64,000 bases of DNA from Acrocarpospora pleiomorpha. Lineage in GTDB: Bacteria > Actinomycetota > Actinomycetes > Streptosporangiales > Streptosporangiaceae. The notes below the pieces were generated by a model, which saw nothing but the letters and a program-made list of their open reading frames with translations, searched no databases and was not told the DNA's origin. Of the stretch, positions 1-8,979 are shown piece after piece (the stretch's first letter is position 1; every line of letters begins with the position of its first letter). The position numbers and the translations under genes were made by a program. The stretch covers positions 1 through 64,000 of the forward strand of contig NZ_BLAF01000006.1 of NCBI RefSeq assembly GCF_009687885.1. The letters are read 5' to 3'.

Positions 1-4
1 CTGA

Positions 5-1770
5 CTGAGCCTGGATCCACAGGTCGCAATTTAATGGGAATGCCCTGAATGTGAGCGAGGTGCCCTCTGAGCTGGGATGATTGGAGTTCTCTACGCTTCA
101 ACCAGCCCGCCGGAAAGGACACCTCGTACGTGCGATTTTCTCATGCCGCTGCCAAGACCCACGCCATCTTCGACGATGAGCACATGATCGCGTACGCCGG
201 GCTGGAACCGGTGATGCGCCTGGCCCAGCGGTGCGGCTTGGACGCCCTGGTCGGCGAGTACGTGCAGATCGCCGGTCCGGCCGGGGCCAACGCGCCCGCC
301 AAGCTCGCCTCGGTCATCGCGGGGATGGCCTGCGGCGCCGACAGCATCGAGGACTTGGACGCGCTGCGGCACGGCGGGATGCGCAAGTTGTTTGACGGCG
401 TGCGGGCCCCGTCCACGCTTGGTTCATTCCTGCGCGCACCCACCTGGGGCAATGTCCGCCAGTTGGAGAAGGTGAACCGGCGGATGCTGGCACGGCTCGC
501 CTCCCACACCCCGATGCTGCCCGATGCGGGAACGGTCGCCTTCATCGACGTCGACTCGATGCAGCGGCGGACCTACGGCTACCGGAAACAGGGATCGGGG
601 TTCGGGCACACCAAGATCCAGGGCAAAAGCGTGCTGGTCCGCGGCCTCAACGTGCTGCTGGCCACCGTGTCCACGCCGCAGGCTGTCCCGGTGATCTGCG
701 CCACCCGGCTGCGTGGCGGGAAGACCGGCTCGGCGCGCGGTGCCGAGCCGTTCGTCCGCGAGAGCATCGCCGCCGCCAAGGAAGCCGGGGCGGGTTCTGG
801 CGCCGGCGGCATCGTGGTGCTGCGCGGGGACTCGGCGTTCTACAGCGCGAGAGTGATCGCCGCCTGCCGGGACAACCACGTGTCCTTCTCGGTCACCGCG
901 AAGATGGACAAGAAGATCAAAGCGGCGATCGTGGCGATGCCCGAGTCGGCTTGGGTGACGATCGAGTATCCGAACGCGGTCTTTGATGAGCGGGCCGGGC
1001 GCTGGGTGTCGGATGCTGAGATCGCCGAGATCACCTACACCGCGTTCGCGTCGAAGAAGAACCAGGCCGTGACCGCCCGGCTGATCGTGCGCCGGGTCAA
1101 GCGGCTCAATCCGCGGGGCAAGAACGGCCAGGAGGAGTTGTTCGCCACCTGGCGTTACCACGCGATCTTCACCGACAGTCCGTTCACCCTGGTCCAGGCT
1201 GAGGCCCAGCACCGGGACCACGCGGTGATGGAGCAGGTTAACGCTGACCTGATCGACGGCCCGCTGGCCCATCTGCCCTCCGGCGTGTTCACCGCGAACG
1301 CGGCCTGGCTCACCTTGGCCGCCCTCACCCACAATCTGCTCCGTGCGGCCGGATGCCTGGCCGGCGCGTTCCACGCCCGAGCACGCGGGGCGACGCTGCG
1401 TCGTCACTTGATCGCCGTCCCCGCCCGCATCGCCCGGCACGGCCGCGGCCACCTCACCCTCCATCTGCCTGAACATTGGCGCTGGCAGGACGCCTGGCTC
1501 AACGTCTTCGACGCGCTTGACGGTCCACCTCGCCGCTGTGTGGCCTGACCCGCCCCCAACCCCGGTCACCGCCTGCTTGTGACGACCGCGCACGGTCACC
1601 CGCGCCCCAGCGGCGCCGCCCCCGACCCGCAGGACTTCCTGGACAGGCCGCGACCCGCGCGCGGCGGTCCTTTCACGCCCGAAAATCCAGCCTTCACCAG
1701 CAGAAACGGCCCTCGTGGAGGGATTGGCCGAAAATGATCACAAGAAATCACGCGGTGGATTCAGGCTGAG
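5..1770 (+). mobile_element. IS1380-family insertion sequence, apparently complete
   Basis: A single transposase gene is bracketed by imperfect 16-bp terminal inverted repeats: CTGAGCCTGGATCCAC at 5-20 and GTGGATTCAGGCTGAG at 1755-1770, which match 14/16 when one is reverse-complemented. The 1.77-kb length suits the family. The element starts at the window edge, so a target-site duplication cannot be checked. The stretch 1549-1754 between transposase and right end shows no gene. Confidence 0.75.
130..1548 (+). CDS. IS1380-family DDE transposase
   Basis: A 472-residue protein that would catalyse cut-and-paste transposition of the surrounding element. The RNase-H-like catalytic core is visible: an FIDVDSMQ strand with D140/D142, a second aspartate at D234 in VVLRGDSAFYS, and a glutamate near E368 in HAVMEQVNADL, the spacing expected for IS1380-type DDE transposases. 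The C-terminal part (LTLAALTHNLLRAAG) is also typical. The start is the GTG at 130. Length is normal for the family and no frameshift is seen, so the copy may be active. It is transcribed away from the left inverted repeat and lies just upstream of a cluster of degenerate genes. Confidence 0.9.
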   Translation: MRFSHAAAKTHAIFDDEHMIAYAGLEPVMRLAQRCGLDALVGEYVQIAGPAGANAPAKLASVIAGMACGADSIEDLDALRHGGMRKLFDGVRAPSTLGSFLRAPTWGNVRQLEKVNRRMLARLASHTPMLPDAGTVAFIDVDSMQRRTYGYRKQGSGFGHTKIQGKSVLVRGLNVLLATVSTPQAVPVICATRLRGGKTGSARGAEPFVRESIAAAKEAGAGSGAGGIVVLRGDSAFYSARVIAACRDNHVSFSVTAKMDKKIKAAIVAMPESAWVTIEYPNAVFDERAGRWVSDAEIAEITYTAFASKKNQAVTARLIVRRVKRLNPRGKNGQEELFATWRYHAIFTDSPFTLVQAEAQHRDHAVMEQVNADLIDGPLAHLPSGVFTANAAWLTLAALTHNLLRAAGCLAGAFHARARGATLRRHLIAVPARIARHGRGHLTLHLPEHWRWQDAWLNVFDALDGPPRRCVA

Positions 1771-1918
1771 AGGTGTTTAATCCAGAACGAATCACTGACC
1801 TGAACATACGCGTGAAGGGTTACAGGTGCAGCCCCGAAAGTGATCACCCCTGCTCTGCGGGCGCACGACGACGAGGGCACGAACGAAGCCGTGGCCCAGT
1901 GGGCTAATGGCACGGCGA

Positions 1919-2277
1919 TCAAGGTTCGGAGCCGTGCCTCTCGACGGACTCGGCGATCGTGCGGAGCCTACGGATCTCCTTGAAGATCTCCTGGTCGGAG
2001 AGTACTGAGATGGTCGTCAACCCTTGCGGGCCTGGTTCCTTGTGGAACTTGCCCAGGATGTAGCAGAGCGCCGCGCGTAGTTCGCCAAGCTCTCGTTGGA
2101 TGCCACGTGTCGCCAGCCCGATACCGACGGGTGTGCGGCTTCCTGCACGGCCCTCGTTCGTGGTGGTGATGTCTTCCACTTGTACGTACTCATCGCCTGG
2201 GCGGACGTCGATATCACTACGGGAGTGTCGTCGGGTAGACCTTCGAAGTAATCACGAAGCTGACCCACGGTGAGCAC
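1919..2277 (-). pseudogene. Small hypothetical protein, frameshifted
   Basis: Two overlapping minus-strand frames join into one sensible protein. The first begins at a GTG near 2277 and reads LTVGQLRDYFEGLPDDTPVV; the second continues DVRPGDEYVQVEDITT and ends with a helical tail (GIQRELGELRAALCYI ... EIFKEIRRLRTIAESVE). The switch falls near 2210-2222, where an ATAT run could carry a two-base slip. The LPDDTPV(V) start resembles small actinobacterial proteins of the DUF6225 type; that assignment is by memory of the motif. Either a recent pseudogene or a sequencing error. Function unknown. Confidence 0.5.
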
Positions 2278-2608
2278 GACGGCAGAGTTCACCAGTGTGG
2301 CGCATCTGTGCAAGCCCCGCCGGGTCTGCTCATCCCGTCTGCCGAACGCGACGGCCAGTCTGATCGGGAGTACGTCCGTGTATCCAGCAGGCTGGCGGCA
2401 CCGTACCTGAAGATCGCCGTTCGAACGGGGCAAGATTCGGCACAACAGGGACTACAGCAACGTGCGCGTCACGACCGGCAGCCGGGATGAGACGGAGAGG
2501 ATCTGTGCTGTCAGTGCGTAGCAGGCCTGGCCTGCCCACTTGGTAGTCCTGGGGGATTAAGACGGAGGCTTTGAGCAGATGCGTAGGCGATTGTGTGAGC
2601 GGGTAGAG

Positions 2609-2629
2609 TCGGATTATCGGAGAATCTGA
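2609..2629 (+). promoter_or_regulatory. Candidate TA operator, copy 1
   Basis: Inverted repeat with half-sites TCGGATTATC and GAGAATCTGA about 26 bp before the antitoxin start. It is conserved in front of copies 2 (44689-44703 core) and 3 (59269-59283 core). AbrB-type antitoxins usually repress their own promoter, so this is the likely autoregulatory site (inferred). Confidence 0.5.
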
Positions 2630-2654
2630 ATGGTGTGATGGAGGTGGGTGGGTC

Positions 2655-2990
2655 ATGGGGACGCTCACGGGCAAGGTGCAGCCGGAGCCGCGGTTGAGGG
2701 CCCGCGTGAAGGTTCGCGCGAAGTCGCAGCTCACCCTGCCAGAGGAGGTTCGTCAGGCACTCCATATCGGTGAAGGCGACGAGGTGGAGTTCGCGGTCCT
2801 GGACGATGGCACCATCACTGTGCGGGGTTACATCTCCATTCCCACTGACCAGGCCTGGTTCTTCGCTCCGGAGTGGCTGGCGGGAGAGCGGGAGGCTGAT
2901 GAGGACATCAGGCTTGGGCGAGGGGCCAAGCACGAGTCCGCGGAGGATATGTTCGCTCACCTGGACAAGCTGGGGCCGGCGGACGACTGA
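2655..2990 (+). CDS. AbrB/MazE-like antitoxin, copy 1
   Basis: A 111-residue protein with an N-terminal swapped-hairpin AbrB/MazE-type DNA-binding domain at about residues 15-55 (VRAKSQLTLPEEVRQALHI, GDEVEFAVLDDGTITVRG) and an acidic C-terminal tail (GEREADEDIRLG ... SAEDMFAHLDKLG), the part that normally wraps the toxin. The stop overlaps the toxin ATG (TGATG). It differs from copy 2 at about six positions, whereas the toxins are identical. Expected role: neutralise the partner toxin and repress the shared promoter. Confidence 0.8.
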   Translation: MGTLTGKVQPEPRLRARVKVRAKSQLTLPEEVRQALHIGEGDEVEFAVLDDGTITVRGYISIPTDQAWFFAPEWLAGEREADEDIRLGRGAKHESAEDMFAHLDKLGPADD

Positions 2991-3298
2991 TGCCGACCTT
3001 CGAGACCACGCCGCGATTCGAGCGAGACTGGAAGAAACTTCCCGAGCCACGACAGGCTCTGTTCCGCAAGGTCGTGATGGAGGCGTTCGTTCCTGATCTG
3101 GCCGCTCCAGAGCGCCCCTTCCGTCCAGGGCTGCGGGTGAAGGGCGTCACCGCTCATCCCGGCGTGTTCGAGATGACTTGGGACGGTGACGGGCGGGCCA
3201 CTTTCAGCTACGGAGAGGAACAGATCCCTGGTGAACCCCACGTGGTGTGGCGGCGGATCGGAACTCATTCGATATTCACGCCCCCACCCGGCCCTTAG
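2990..3298 (+). CDS. RelE/ParE-superfamily-like toxin, copy 1
   Basis: A 102-residue protein starting MPTFETTPRFERDWKKLP, the typical opening of RelE/YafQ-like toxins, followed by basic helices (FRKVVMEAF) and a C-terminal strand region (FEMTWDGDGRATFSYG, HVVWRRIGTHSIF). If it behaves like RelE it would cleave mRNA at the ribosome; this is inferred from fold-type resemblance, and catalytic residues are not assignable by eye. Translationally coupled to the antitoxin by a one-base overlap. The protein is identical to copy 2 (45062-45370) and differs from copy 3 by Q22L only. Confidence 0.75.
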   Translation: MPTFETTPRFERDWKKLPEPRQALFRKVVMEAFVPDLAAPERPFRPGLRVKGVTAHPGVFEMTWDGDGRATFSYGEEQIPGEPHVVWRRIGTHSIFTPPPGP

Positions 3299-3520
3299 GG
3301 TTGTCGCATATGCGCGGTTCGTTTCTGTGTCTAGGAACTGTCCCTTGGCCCAGGCCTGTTGGCTGTGATGCGATCATCGGTTTCTCCCGAAAACCCCTAC
3401 CAGCATCGCGACCAACCGGGGAATCGCCGTTCAGCGCACCCTCGGCGACCTCCACGGACTGACCGAGCTGGCGATGGCCAGGCGGATCTCGCCCGGCCGC
3501 CCGGCCCGTCGGTCGCGAAC

Positions 3521-3799
3521 TATCCGCTGGTGACCTATGTGACCGATGGGATCGAGAGCGTAATGGCACAGGCAAAGGCCGCCGCCGGGGACCGGGACGT
3601 GTTGGTGCATGGTGGGTACACAGCCCAGCGGGCGCTGAAAGCCGGGGTGCTGGACGAGTTGCAGATCCACCAGATCCCGGTGCTGTTCGGTGGTGGCCGC
3701 CGGCTGTTCGACGTATTGTCGTCCCGCGTCGGTTTGGACATCGTGCGGGTACTCGACACGCCAGAGGCGACCCACATCCGTTACCGAGTCCGCCGCTGA
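3521..3799 (+). pseudogene. Dihydrofolate-reductase-family (RibD C-terminal-like) fragment
   Basis: The frame reads YPLVTYVTDGIESVMAQA, DVLVHGGYTAQRALKAG, LDELQIHQIPVLFGGGRRLF, the C-terminal half of actinobacterial dihydrofolate-reductase-family proteins. The usual N-terminal half (about 90 residues with the start and NADPH-binding region) is missing. The sequence before it belongs to the tail of the TA repeat, so the gene was probably cut by that unit arriving or by recombination between copies. It ends 19 bp inside the convergent VOC gene. No function expected. Confidence 0.75.
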
Positions 3800-4224
3800 G
3801 GCAAGGATCTCCGCCCCAGGTGATCGGCGAGGAATGCCGCGATCGTCTCTCGGGAGGGGTGTCCCCAGCCGATGCAAAACGGGTGCCCGGCCGGGTCCGC
3901 GTACACCCGGTGTCCCTCGGCGGCATCGAGATCAGGAACTGGTTGGAGCAGCCGGGCGCCGAGGGAGATTGCTTCTTCGTGCGCGGCTCGCGGGTCGTCG
4001 ACATGGAGGTCGAGATGTACTTGTTGGGGAGTCCCATGCGGCCAGTCGGGCGGAACATGGTTCGGCGCCAGTTGCACGCCGATCCGCCACTCTCCAGCGG
4101 CGTCGATGACGCTGTGCCAGTCGTCGTCTTCGAAGACGTGCCCGCCGAGAATGCCAGCCCAGAACGCGCTCTCGGCACGTAGGTCAGCCGCGTCGAACAC
4201 GATCACCTGACGCACCATGTTCAT
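3781..4224 (-). CDS. VOC (glyoxalase/bleomycin-resistance) family protein
   Basis: About 147 residues from the ATG at 4224 (MNMVRQVIVFDAADL). The pattern of one VOC module is visible: an N-terminal strand with DLRAESAFWAGILGG, a middle QVHLDLHVDDP strand with a likely metal-ligand histidine, and a C-terminal LDAAEGHRVYADPAGHPFC strand typical of VOC proteins that bind small hydrophobic molecules. Substrate unknown; possibilities are resistance to a small molecule or a lyase/isomerase activity. Convergent with the broken reductase gene; stops overlap by 19 bp. Confidence 0.8.
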   Translation of the reverse strand: MNMVRQVIVFDAADLRAESAFWAGILGGHVFEDDDWHSVIDAAGEWRIGVQLAPNHVPPDWPHGTPQQVHLDLHVDDPRAAHEEAISLGARLLQPVPDLDAAEGHRVYADPAGHPFCIGWGHPSRETIAAFLADHLGRRSLPQRRTR

Positions 4225-4290
4225 AACACGCACCCTACGAGAGCGAGTGCTGTCGGCTAGGTCGTTTCGCACCAGCGGGGATTCTCGTGA

Positions 4291-4317
4291 GAGCGGGTGA
4301 CGGGAATCGAACCCGCG
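4291..4317 (-). repeat. tRNA-Gly(CCC) 3'-end remnant (T-arm and acceptor strand only)
   Basis: Contains gagcgggtgacgggaatc followed by gaacccgcg, the reverse complement of the T-arm plus 3' acceptor strand found in the attachment-site repeats at 44-59 kb. The preceding tga matches the variant flank of the 52.17 and 55.21 kb copies. The anticodon-arm part is absent. Interpreted as an eroded attachment site. Confidence 0.65.
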
Positions 4318-4352
4318 TAATCACCCCTGGAGCCGTGGCTCCGGCGGAGGCG

Positions 4353-5072
4353 CTATTCGCTGTAGTTATGGGGCTGGCTCCAAATGCGATGAGTTTCCAG
4401 TGCGTCAGAAAGCTTCTGGGCCGCTTCCGGTGAGCTGGCGGAGAAGAATGCCTGCTCCAGGATCGCCGCAGGTGCCGGCCCTGTGATCCAGTTGTCCAGG
4501 AGCGCATACCACTCGGCGTTGTGGGCGACGCTGAGGGTGAAGTCGTGCATGAGCCATGCCATGTGGAGGGCCGCTGCCTCGGTGGCGTTCGACTCCCACT
4601 CGGCCAGGTACGGGGCCAAGGCCAACTCCAGGCGATCAGCGATGACTTCGATCATCGTCATGATGTTGATGTCGCGCGGATGGTGGTTCAGGGCGTGCCG
4701 CCACCAAGCGCCGACAACGGCGGTGATTGCTTCCTGTTCTGGCTGTCCCCAGTCCCTCCAATTGATGGCGATCCGGCTCATCAGGGACTCGGCGTGGAAG
4801 AGGCCGTCGAGTTCTTCGAGGATGAGCAATTCGAGGAGCCGGGGTAGGAAGTGCTGGAACTCGTCGAGGTCGCCCCATGTGGACATGGCATGACCGGCGT
4901 AGGGCCCCAGCGCGGATGCGGTGAGCATGCGCAGGGGCGCTGCGCGCGTCGCGCGAACCTGTTCCGCTGACACGCAGTGGTCACACACGTCTGTCTTGGC
5001 TGGAAGCTGAAACCGAGAGAAGGCCGCGTATAGAGCGTCCAACGCGCGGTTGAGATCAGACGGTGTGTCCAT
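4353..5072 (-). CDS. Hypothetical protein, 239 residues
   Basis: Not recognised. A largely alpha-helical protein with an N-terminal CDHC cysteine pair near residues 30-33, which could bind metal, an acidic middle (ELLILEELDGLFHAE) and a Trp-rich centre (INWRDWGQ, AWWRHALNHHP). The start at MDTPSDLNRALDAL is preceded by no other plausible start. No signal peptide or membrane segment. It sits between an attachment-site remnant and the peptidase/transport operon, and could belong to either the mobile region or the core. Confidence 0.6.
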   Translation of the reverse strand: MDTPSDLNRALDALYAAFSRFQLPAKTDVCDHCVSAEQVRATRAAPLRMLTASALGPYAGHAMSTWGDLDEFQHFLPRLLELLILEELDGLFHAESLMSRIAINWRDWGQPEQEAITAVVGAWWRHALNHHPRDINIMTMIEVIADRLELALAPYLAEWESNATEAAALHMAWLMHDFTLSVAHNAEWYALLDNWITGPAPAAILEQAFFSASSPEAAQKLSDALETHRIWSQPHNYSE

Positions 5073-5114
5073 GGTCGGATGCTATTGCGTGGCTGCTGGG
5101 GGGTGGGTTTCCGA

Positions 5115-7007
5115 TTATTGGACGGACCCGGGTGGAGGGTCGGTATGAGGCGGTGGGCTCACACGGCTTGTCGACCATCGTTCGCCGCGTAGCGTCGCGC
5201 TCACAAGGTCGATCATGCGCTGCTGGTCGCCGAGGGCCTTGTCCTTGCTGGTGGTCTCGTGGCCGCCGTGGAACCAGTCGAGCACGACGTCGCCGCCGGC
5301 CCGCTCCAGGGCGCGCGCGTAGTCGTAGGCCTGCCGCGGGGGGCACCGGGTGTCGTTGGTGGCGTGCCGGATCCACACCGGGCCGTGCACCTGCTCGACG
5401 TAGGTGATCGGCGAGGCCCGCTGGTAGGCTCCCGCCGCCTCGGCGGGGCTGCCGCCGAGGAAGGCGCGCCACGCGCTCTGCAGGGCGGGGTTCATCTCCT
5501 CGTACGCCGCCTCCCAGTCGGTCATCGGCACGAACGCCAGCGCGCCGGCGAACAGGCCCGGCATGCGGCCCATGGCCAGCAGCGAGAGGTAGCCACCGTA
5601 GGAGATGCCGGTGACGAACACCTTGTCCCGGTCCGCCACGCCTCGCGCCACGAGGTGGTCCACGGCGGCGCGTACGTCCTCCAGTTCCCGGTCGCCGATC
5701 GATCGCTGGAACTCCTCGCGGAAGGCCCGGCCGAAGGTGACCGAGCCGCGGTAGTTCAGCGCGGCGTACGCGATGCCGAGGTCGAGCCAGGCCTGGGCCT
5801 GCGGGTTGTAGCCGTCCACCGTGACCATGTTGGGCCCGCCGTGCAGGTACAGGACCAGCGGGGCGGGGCCGACGCCGGGCGGCGCGCACGTCCAGAGCTG
5901 GATGGCGGTGCCGTCGGCCGAGCGCACCGTTTCTGAGCGGGCGGGGACGCCCGGTGGGTGGGCGGCGGGCGTGCGGACCGGCATGGCCGTTCCGGTGGCC
6001 CGGTTGAGGCGCAGAACCGTCAGGGGCAGGTCGAAGCGCTGGCGCAGCAGCCGTACCCTGCCGTCCGCGCCGTAGTGCGAGGCCCACATGTACTGGTGCG
6101 CCACGGCGATGTCGGGTTCGAAGTAGGCGCCCGGCGGGTGGTCAAGCGGTGCCAGTTCTCCGGTGCGGATGTCCCATTCGTACAGCCGGTGCACGCCCGC
6201 GTCGACGTGCGCCGCCAGCACCCGGCACGCGTCGTCGGACCAGTCCAGCGGGACGAGGTCGCCCTCGATGCCCGGCGCGGTGACGTCGAGGCGGGCGCCG
6301 TCGAGCGGGTTCCACACGCAAGGCCGGGCGAATCCGGTCCGCTCGGTGCTGAGCAGCAGGCGCGGGTCGCCGGGCACGGCGGAGAACCGCAGGCCGCGCA
6401 CCGGCGCCTCCGGGCCGTCGGACAGCATGGCCAGCGACTTCCCGGTCGCGGCGTCGATCACGGTCGCGGCGAAGCGGCGTACGCCGGGGTTGTGGTCGGT
6501 GGTGTCCAGGCAGGCCAGGGCCCCGTCGGCGGAGATCAGGCCGTTCCACGCCTCGTTCGGCGAGGAGAACAACCGGCGGGGGGCCTCGCTGCCGTCGTCG
6601 GCGACGAGCCAGAGGCTGAACCCGGCCGACCACACGGCCGTGATGACCGCCCGGTGGCCGGTCCGCGCGACGTCGAGCCCGCGCAGGGTGTAGGGCGGCA
6701 GTTCCGGCGTCAGGTCGCGGACGCCGTCGCCGTCGAGGGGCGTCACCATGACGTGGCCCATCTCCGAGCCGTCGTCGGCGTGGTGGCTCAGCACGGCGTC
6801 GCCGCCCGCGGTGAGCACGGCCTGGCTCGCGTCCCCGATCTTGCCGGTCACGGGCCGGGTCAGGTTCTCGCGTACGTCCCACACGGACAGGGCCTCCCGC
6901 GTGGGGGTGTCATCGAGCGACAGTTCGAGGTCGCGGCTCAGGCCGCGGCCACGCCGCAGCGACAGGCACTGCCGCGCGTCGAAGAATCGGTGCCAGCCTG
7001 GGGCCAT
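5115..7007 (-). CDS. S9-family (prolyl oligopeptidase-like) peptidase
   Basis: 630 residues from the ATG at 7007, which has a good ribosome site (AGGAG, 7 nt upstream). The N-terminal ~380 residues form beta-propeller-like repeats; the C-terminal alpha/beta-hydrolase domain carries the triad: Ser469 in VTGISYGGYLS, Asp552 in RHATNDTRCPP and His583 in WFHGGHETT. These enzymes cleave short peptides or acyl-amino-acid derivatives. No signal peptide, so cytoplasmic. It is the last gene of the oligopeptide transporter operon, 15 bp after dppF, and probably hydrolyses the imported peptide. Confidence 0.88.
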   Translation of the reverse strand: MAPGWHRFFDARQCLSLRRGRGLSRDLELSLDDTPTREALSVWDVRENLTRPVTGKIGDASQAVLTAGGDAVLSHHADDGSEMGHVMVTPLDGDGVRDLTPELPPYTLRGLDVARTGHRAVITAVWSAGFSLWLVADDGSEAPRRLFSSPNEAWNGLISADGALACLDTTDHNPGVRRFAATVIDAATGKSLAMLSDGPEAPVRGLRFSAVPGDPRLLLSTERTGFARPCVWNPLDGARLDVTAPGIEGDLVPLDWSDDACRVLAAHVDAGVHRLYEWDIRTGELAPLDHPPGAYFEPDIAVAHQYMWASHYGADGRVRLLRQRFDLPLTVLRLNRATGTAMPVRTPAAHPPGVPARSETVRSADGTAIQLWTCAPPGVGPAPLVLYLHGGPNMVTVDGYNPQAQAWLDLGIAYAALNYRGSVTFGRAFREEFQRSIGDRELEDVRAAVDHLVARGVADRDKVFVTGISYGGYLSLLAMGRMPGLFAGALAFVPMTDWEAAYEEMNPALQSAWRAFLGGSPAEAAGAYQRASPITYVEQVHGPVWIRHATNDTRCPPRQAYDYARALERAGGDVVLDWFHGGHETTSKDKALGDQQRMIDLVSATLRGERWSTSRVSPPPHTDPPPGSVQ

Positions 7008-7021
7008 CACTCGATCTCCTT

Positions 7022-7996
7022 TCAACTCTGGGGGAAGTGACAGGCCACCCGGTGCCCGTCGCCGGCGTCGGTCAGCGGAGGCACGTCGGTGGCGCACACG
7101 TCGCGGGCTTTCCAGCAGCGGGTGCGGAAGCGGCAGCCCGAGGGCGGGGACACCGGGCTGGGCGGGTCGCCGCCCAGCACGATGCGGGTACGGGCGCGCT
7201 CGGCCCGGGGGTCGGGGATCGGCACCGCGGACAGCAGCGCGTGGGTGTAGGGGTGACGCGGCGCGTCGTACAGGGCGTCGGCCGGTGCCTGCTCGACGAT
7301 CCGGCCGAGGTACATCACCGCGACCTCGTCGCTGATGTGCCGCACCACCGACAGGTCATGGGCGATGAAGACGTAGGTCAGGCCGAACTCGTCCTGCAGG
7401 TCCCGCAGCAGGTTGAGCACGCCGGCCTGCACGCTGACGTCCAGCGCGCTGACCGGCTCGTCGAGCACCAGGATGCCGGGCTCGACGGCGAGTGCGCGGG
7501 CGATCCCGACCCGCTGCCGCTGCCCGCCGGAGAACTCTCCGGGGAAGCGTCCCGCGTGCGCGGGGTCGAGGCCGACCAGGTCGAGCAGTTCGCGCGCCCG
7601 CTCCTCCCGGCGTCCGGCGTGCAGGCCGTGGATGGCCAGCGGTTCGGTGAGCGCGGATCGTACGCTCAGGCGGGGGTTCAGCGAGGCGTAGGGGTCCTGG
7701 AAGACGAGCTGGATCTGGCGGCGCAGTTCCTGCAGTTCCCGGCCGCGCGCGGTGGCGATGTCCGCGCCGTTGACCAGGACCCGCCCGTGCGCGGGGGTCA
7801 TCAGCCTGACCAGGCACCGTGCCAGGGTGCTCTTACCGCACCCGCTCTCGCCCACCAGGCCGAGCGTGCGTCCGCGCGGCACCGTGAAGCCGACCCCGGA
7901 CACCGCCTGGACCGCGGGGGCGGGGGTACGGCGGCGACGGCCGCCAAGACGGTACTCCGCCACCAGGCCGGTGACGTCGACGGCGGGTGCGCTCAC
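7022..7996 (-). CDS. dppF: Oligopeptide ABC transporter ATPase, DppF/OppF type
   Basis: 324 residues from a GTG start at 7996 overlapping the dppD stop (GTGA). Walker [10 protein letters not shown] at residues 49-57, Q-loop in [14 protein letters not shown], signature FSGGQRQR, Walker B ILVLDEP and switch histidine in FIAHDLSVV are all present. The C-terminal oligopeptide/dipeptide extension contains [14 protein letters not shown], a cysteine pattern that in this family can bind an iron-sulfur cluster. It works with DppD as the ATPase pair of a peptide importer. Confidence 0.92.
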   Translation of the reverse strand: MSAPAVDVTGLVAEYRLGGRRRRTPAPAVQAVSGVGFTVPRGRTLGLVGESGCGKSTLARCLVRLMTPAHGRVLVNGADIATARGRELQELRRQIQLVFQDPYASLNPRLSVRSALTEPLAIHGLHAGRREERARELLDLVGLDPAHAGRFPGEFSGGQRQRVGIARALAVEPGILVLDEPVSALDVSVQAGVLNLLRDLQDEFGLTYVFIAHDLSVVRHISDEVAVMYLGRIVEQAPADALYDAPRHPYTHALLSAVPIPDPRAERARTRIVLGGDPPSPVSPPSGCRFRTRCWKARDVCATDVPPLTDAGDGHRVACHFPQS

Positions 7997-8979
7997 CGGC
8001 CCATCCCTTCGATCTCGTGGACCCGTACGCATGCCGTGGCGTGTCCCTCGCCCACCTCCAGGTAGCGCGGCTCGCCCACGCCGCACGCGGCCGGCTCGGC
8101 GTGCTCGCAACGGGGCAGGAACCGGCACCCGGCCATGCGCGCGGCAGGCGAGGGAGGCTGCCCCGGGATGTACGGAAGCCGGGCCATCCGCCGGTCGACG
8201 CGTGGCAGGGAGCCGAGCAGCCCGGCCGTGTAGGGGTGCGAGGGCCGGTAGAAGATCGACTCGACCGGCCCTTCCTCCGCCTTGCGGCCGGCGTACATCA
8301 CCAGCACCCGGTCGGCCAGCCCGGCGACGACGCCGAGGTCGTGGGTGATCAGCACCACCGAGGTCCGGGTGCGGTCCTGCACGCGCCGGATAGTGTCCAG
8401 GACCTGGGCCTGCACGGTCACGTCCAGGGCTGTGGTGGGCTCGTCGGCGATCAGCACGTCCGGCTCGTTGGCGATGCCCATCGCGATCAGCACGCGCTGG
8501 CGCATCCCGCCGGAGAACTCGTGCGGGTACTGGCCCAGCCGCGTGGCAGGGGAGGGGATGCCGACCAGGTCCAGCAGCTCGGCCGCCCGCTCGCGCAGCG
8601 CCCTGGCGGGCGCGGCCCGGTCGTGCACGTCCATCGCCTCGACCAGTTGCGCGCCGATCGTCATCATCGGATTCAGCGCGGCGAGCGCGTCCTGGAAGAT
8701 GATCGCGATGTCGCGCCCGCGTACGTCGCGCAGCTCGCGTTCGCCCAGCCCGAGCAGCTCCCTGCCGTTGAGCCGGACCGAGCCGGTGACCCGCGCGGAG
8801 CCGGGCAGCAGGCCCATGATCGCCGTCGAGGCGGCGCTCTTGCCCGAGCCCGACTCGCCCACGATGCCGAGCGTCTGCCCCGCGCCGAGGGTGAAGGTCA
8901 GCCCCTCCACGGCCGTGACGAAGCCGGCGTCGCCCTGGTAGCGGACGGTCAGGTCGTGGACGGTGAGCACGTCCGTCAT
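7993..8979 (-). CDS. dppD: Oligopeptide ABC transporter ATPase, DppD/OppD type
   Basis: 328 residues. Walker [10 protein letters not shown] at 41-49, [12 protein letters not shown]-loop, signature FSGGMRQR, Walker [13 protein letters not shown] and the ITHDLGVV switch. The C-terminal region again has a Cys-rich segment ([15 protein letters not shown]). Its ATG overlaps the dppC stop by four bases, so translation is coupled. Partner of DppF in energising peptide import through the DppBC membrane pair. Confidence 0.92.
   Translation of the reverse strand: MTDVLTVHDLTVRYQGDAGFVTAVEGLTFTLGAGQTLGIVGESGSGKSAASTAIMGLLPGSARVTGSVRLNGRELLGLGERELRDVRGRDIAIIFQDALAALNPMMTIGAQLVEAMDVHDRAAPARALRERAAELLDLVGIPSPATRLGQYPHEFSGGMRQRVLIAMGIANEPDVLIADEPTTALDVTVQAQVLDTIRRVQDRTRTSVVLITHDLGVVAGLADRVLVMYAGRKAEEGPVESIFYRPSHPYTAGLLGSLPRVDRRMARLPYIPGQPPSPAARMAGCRFLPRCEHAEPAACGVGEPRYLEVGEGHATACVRVHEIEGMGR

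Larger units (their letters stand above)
2430..3425 (+). repeat. TA-unit repeat, copy 1 (leader, AbrB/RelE-like pair, tail)
   Basis: About 1 kb that recurs at 44.5-45.46 kb and 59.08-60.07 kb with very high nucleotide identity. It includes a leader (gcgcgtcacgaccggcag and following), the operator-like inverted repeat, both genes, and a tail containing gaactgtcccttggccca. Copies 2 and 3 directly follow tRNA-Gly attachment repeats; copy 1 does not. Tail similarity between copies 1 and 3 runs to about 3425/60068, where a truncated reductase gene begins in copy 1. Confidence 0.85.

Noticed and set aside
424..1599. Long minus-strand open frame opposite the IS1380 transposase
   Set aside because: High-GC codon shadow with Arg/Gly/His-rich composition and no domain signal.
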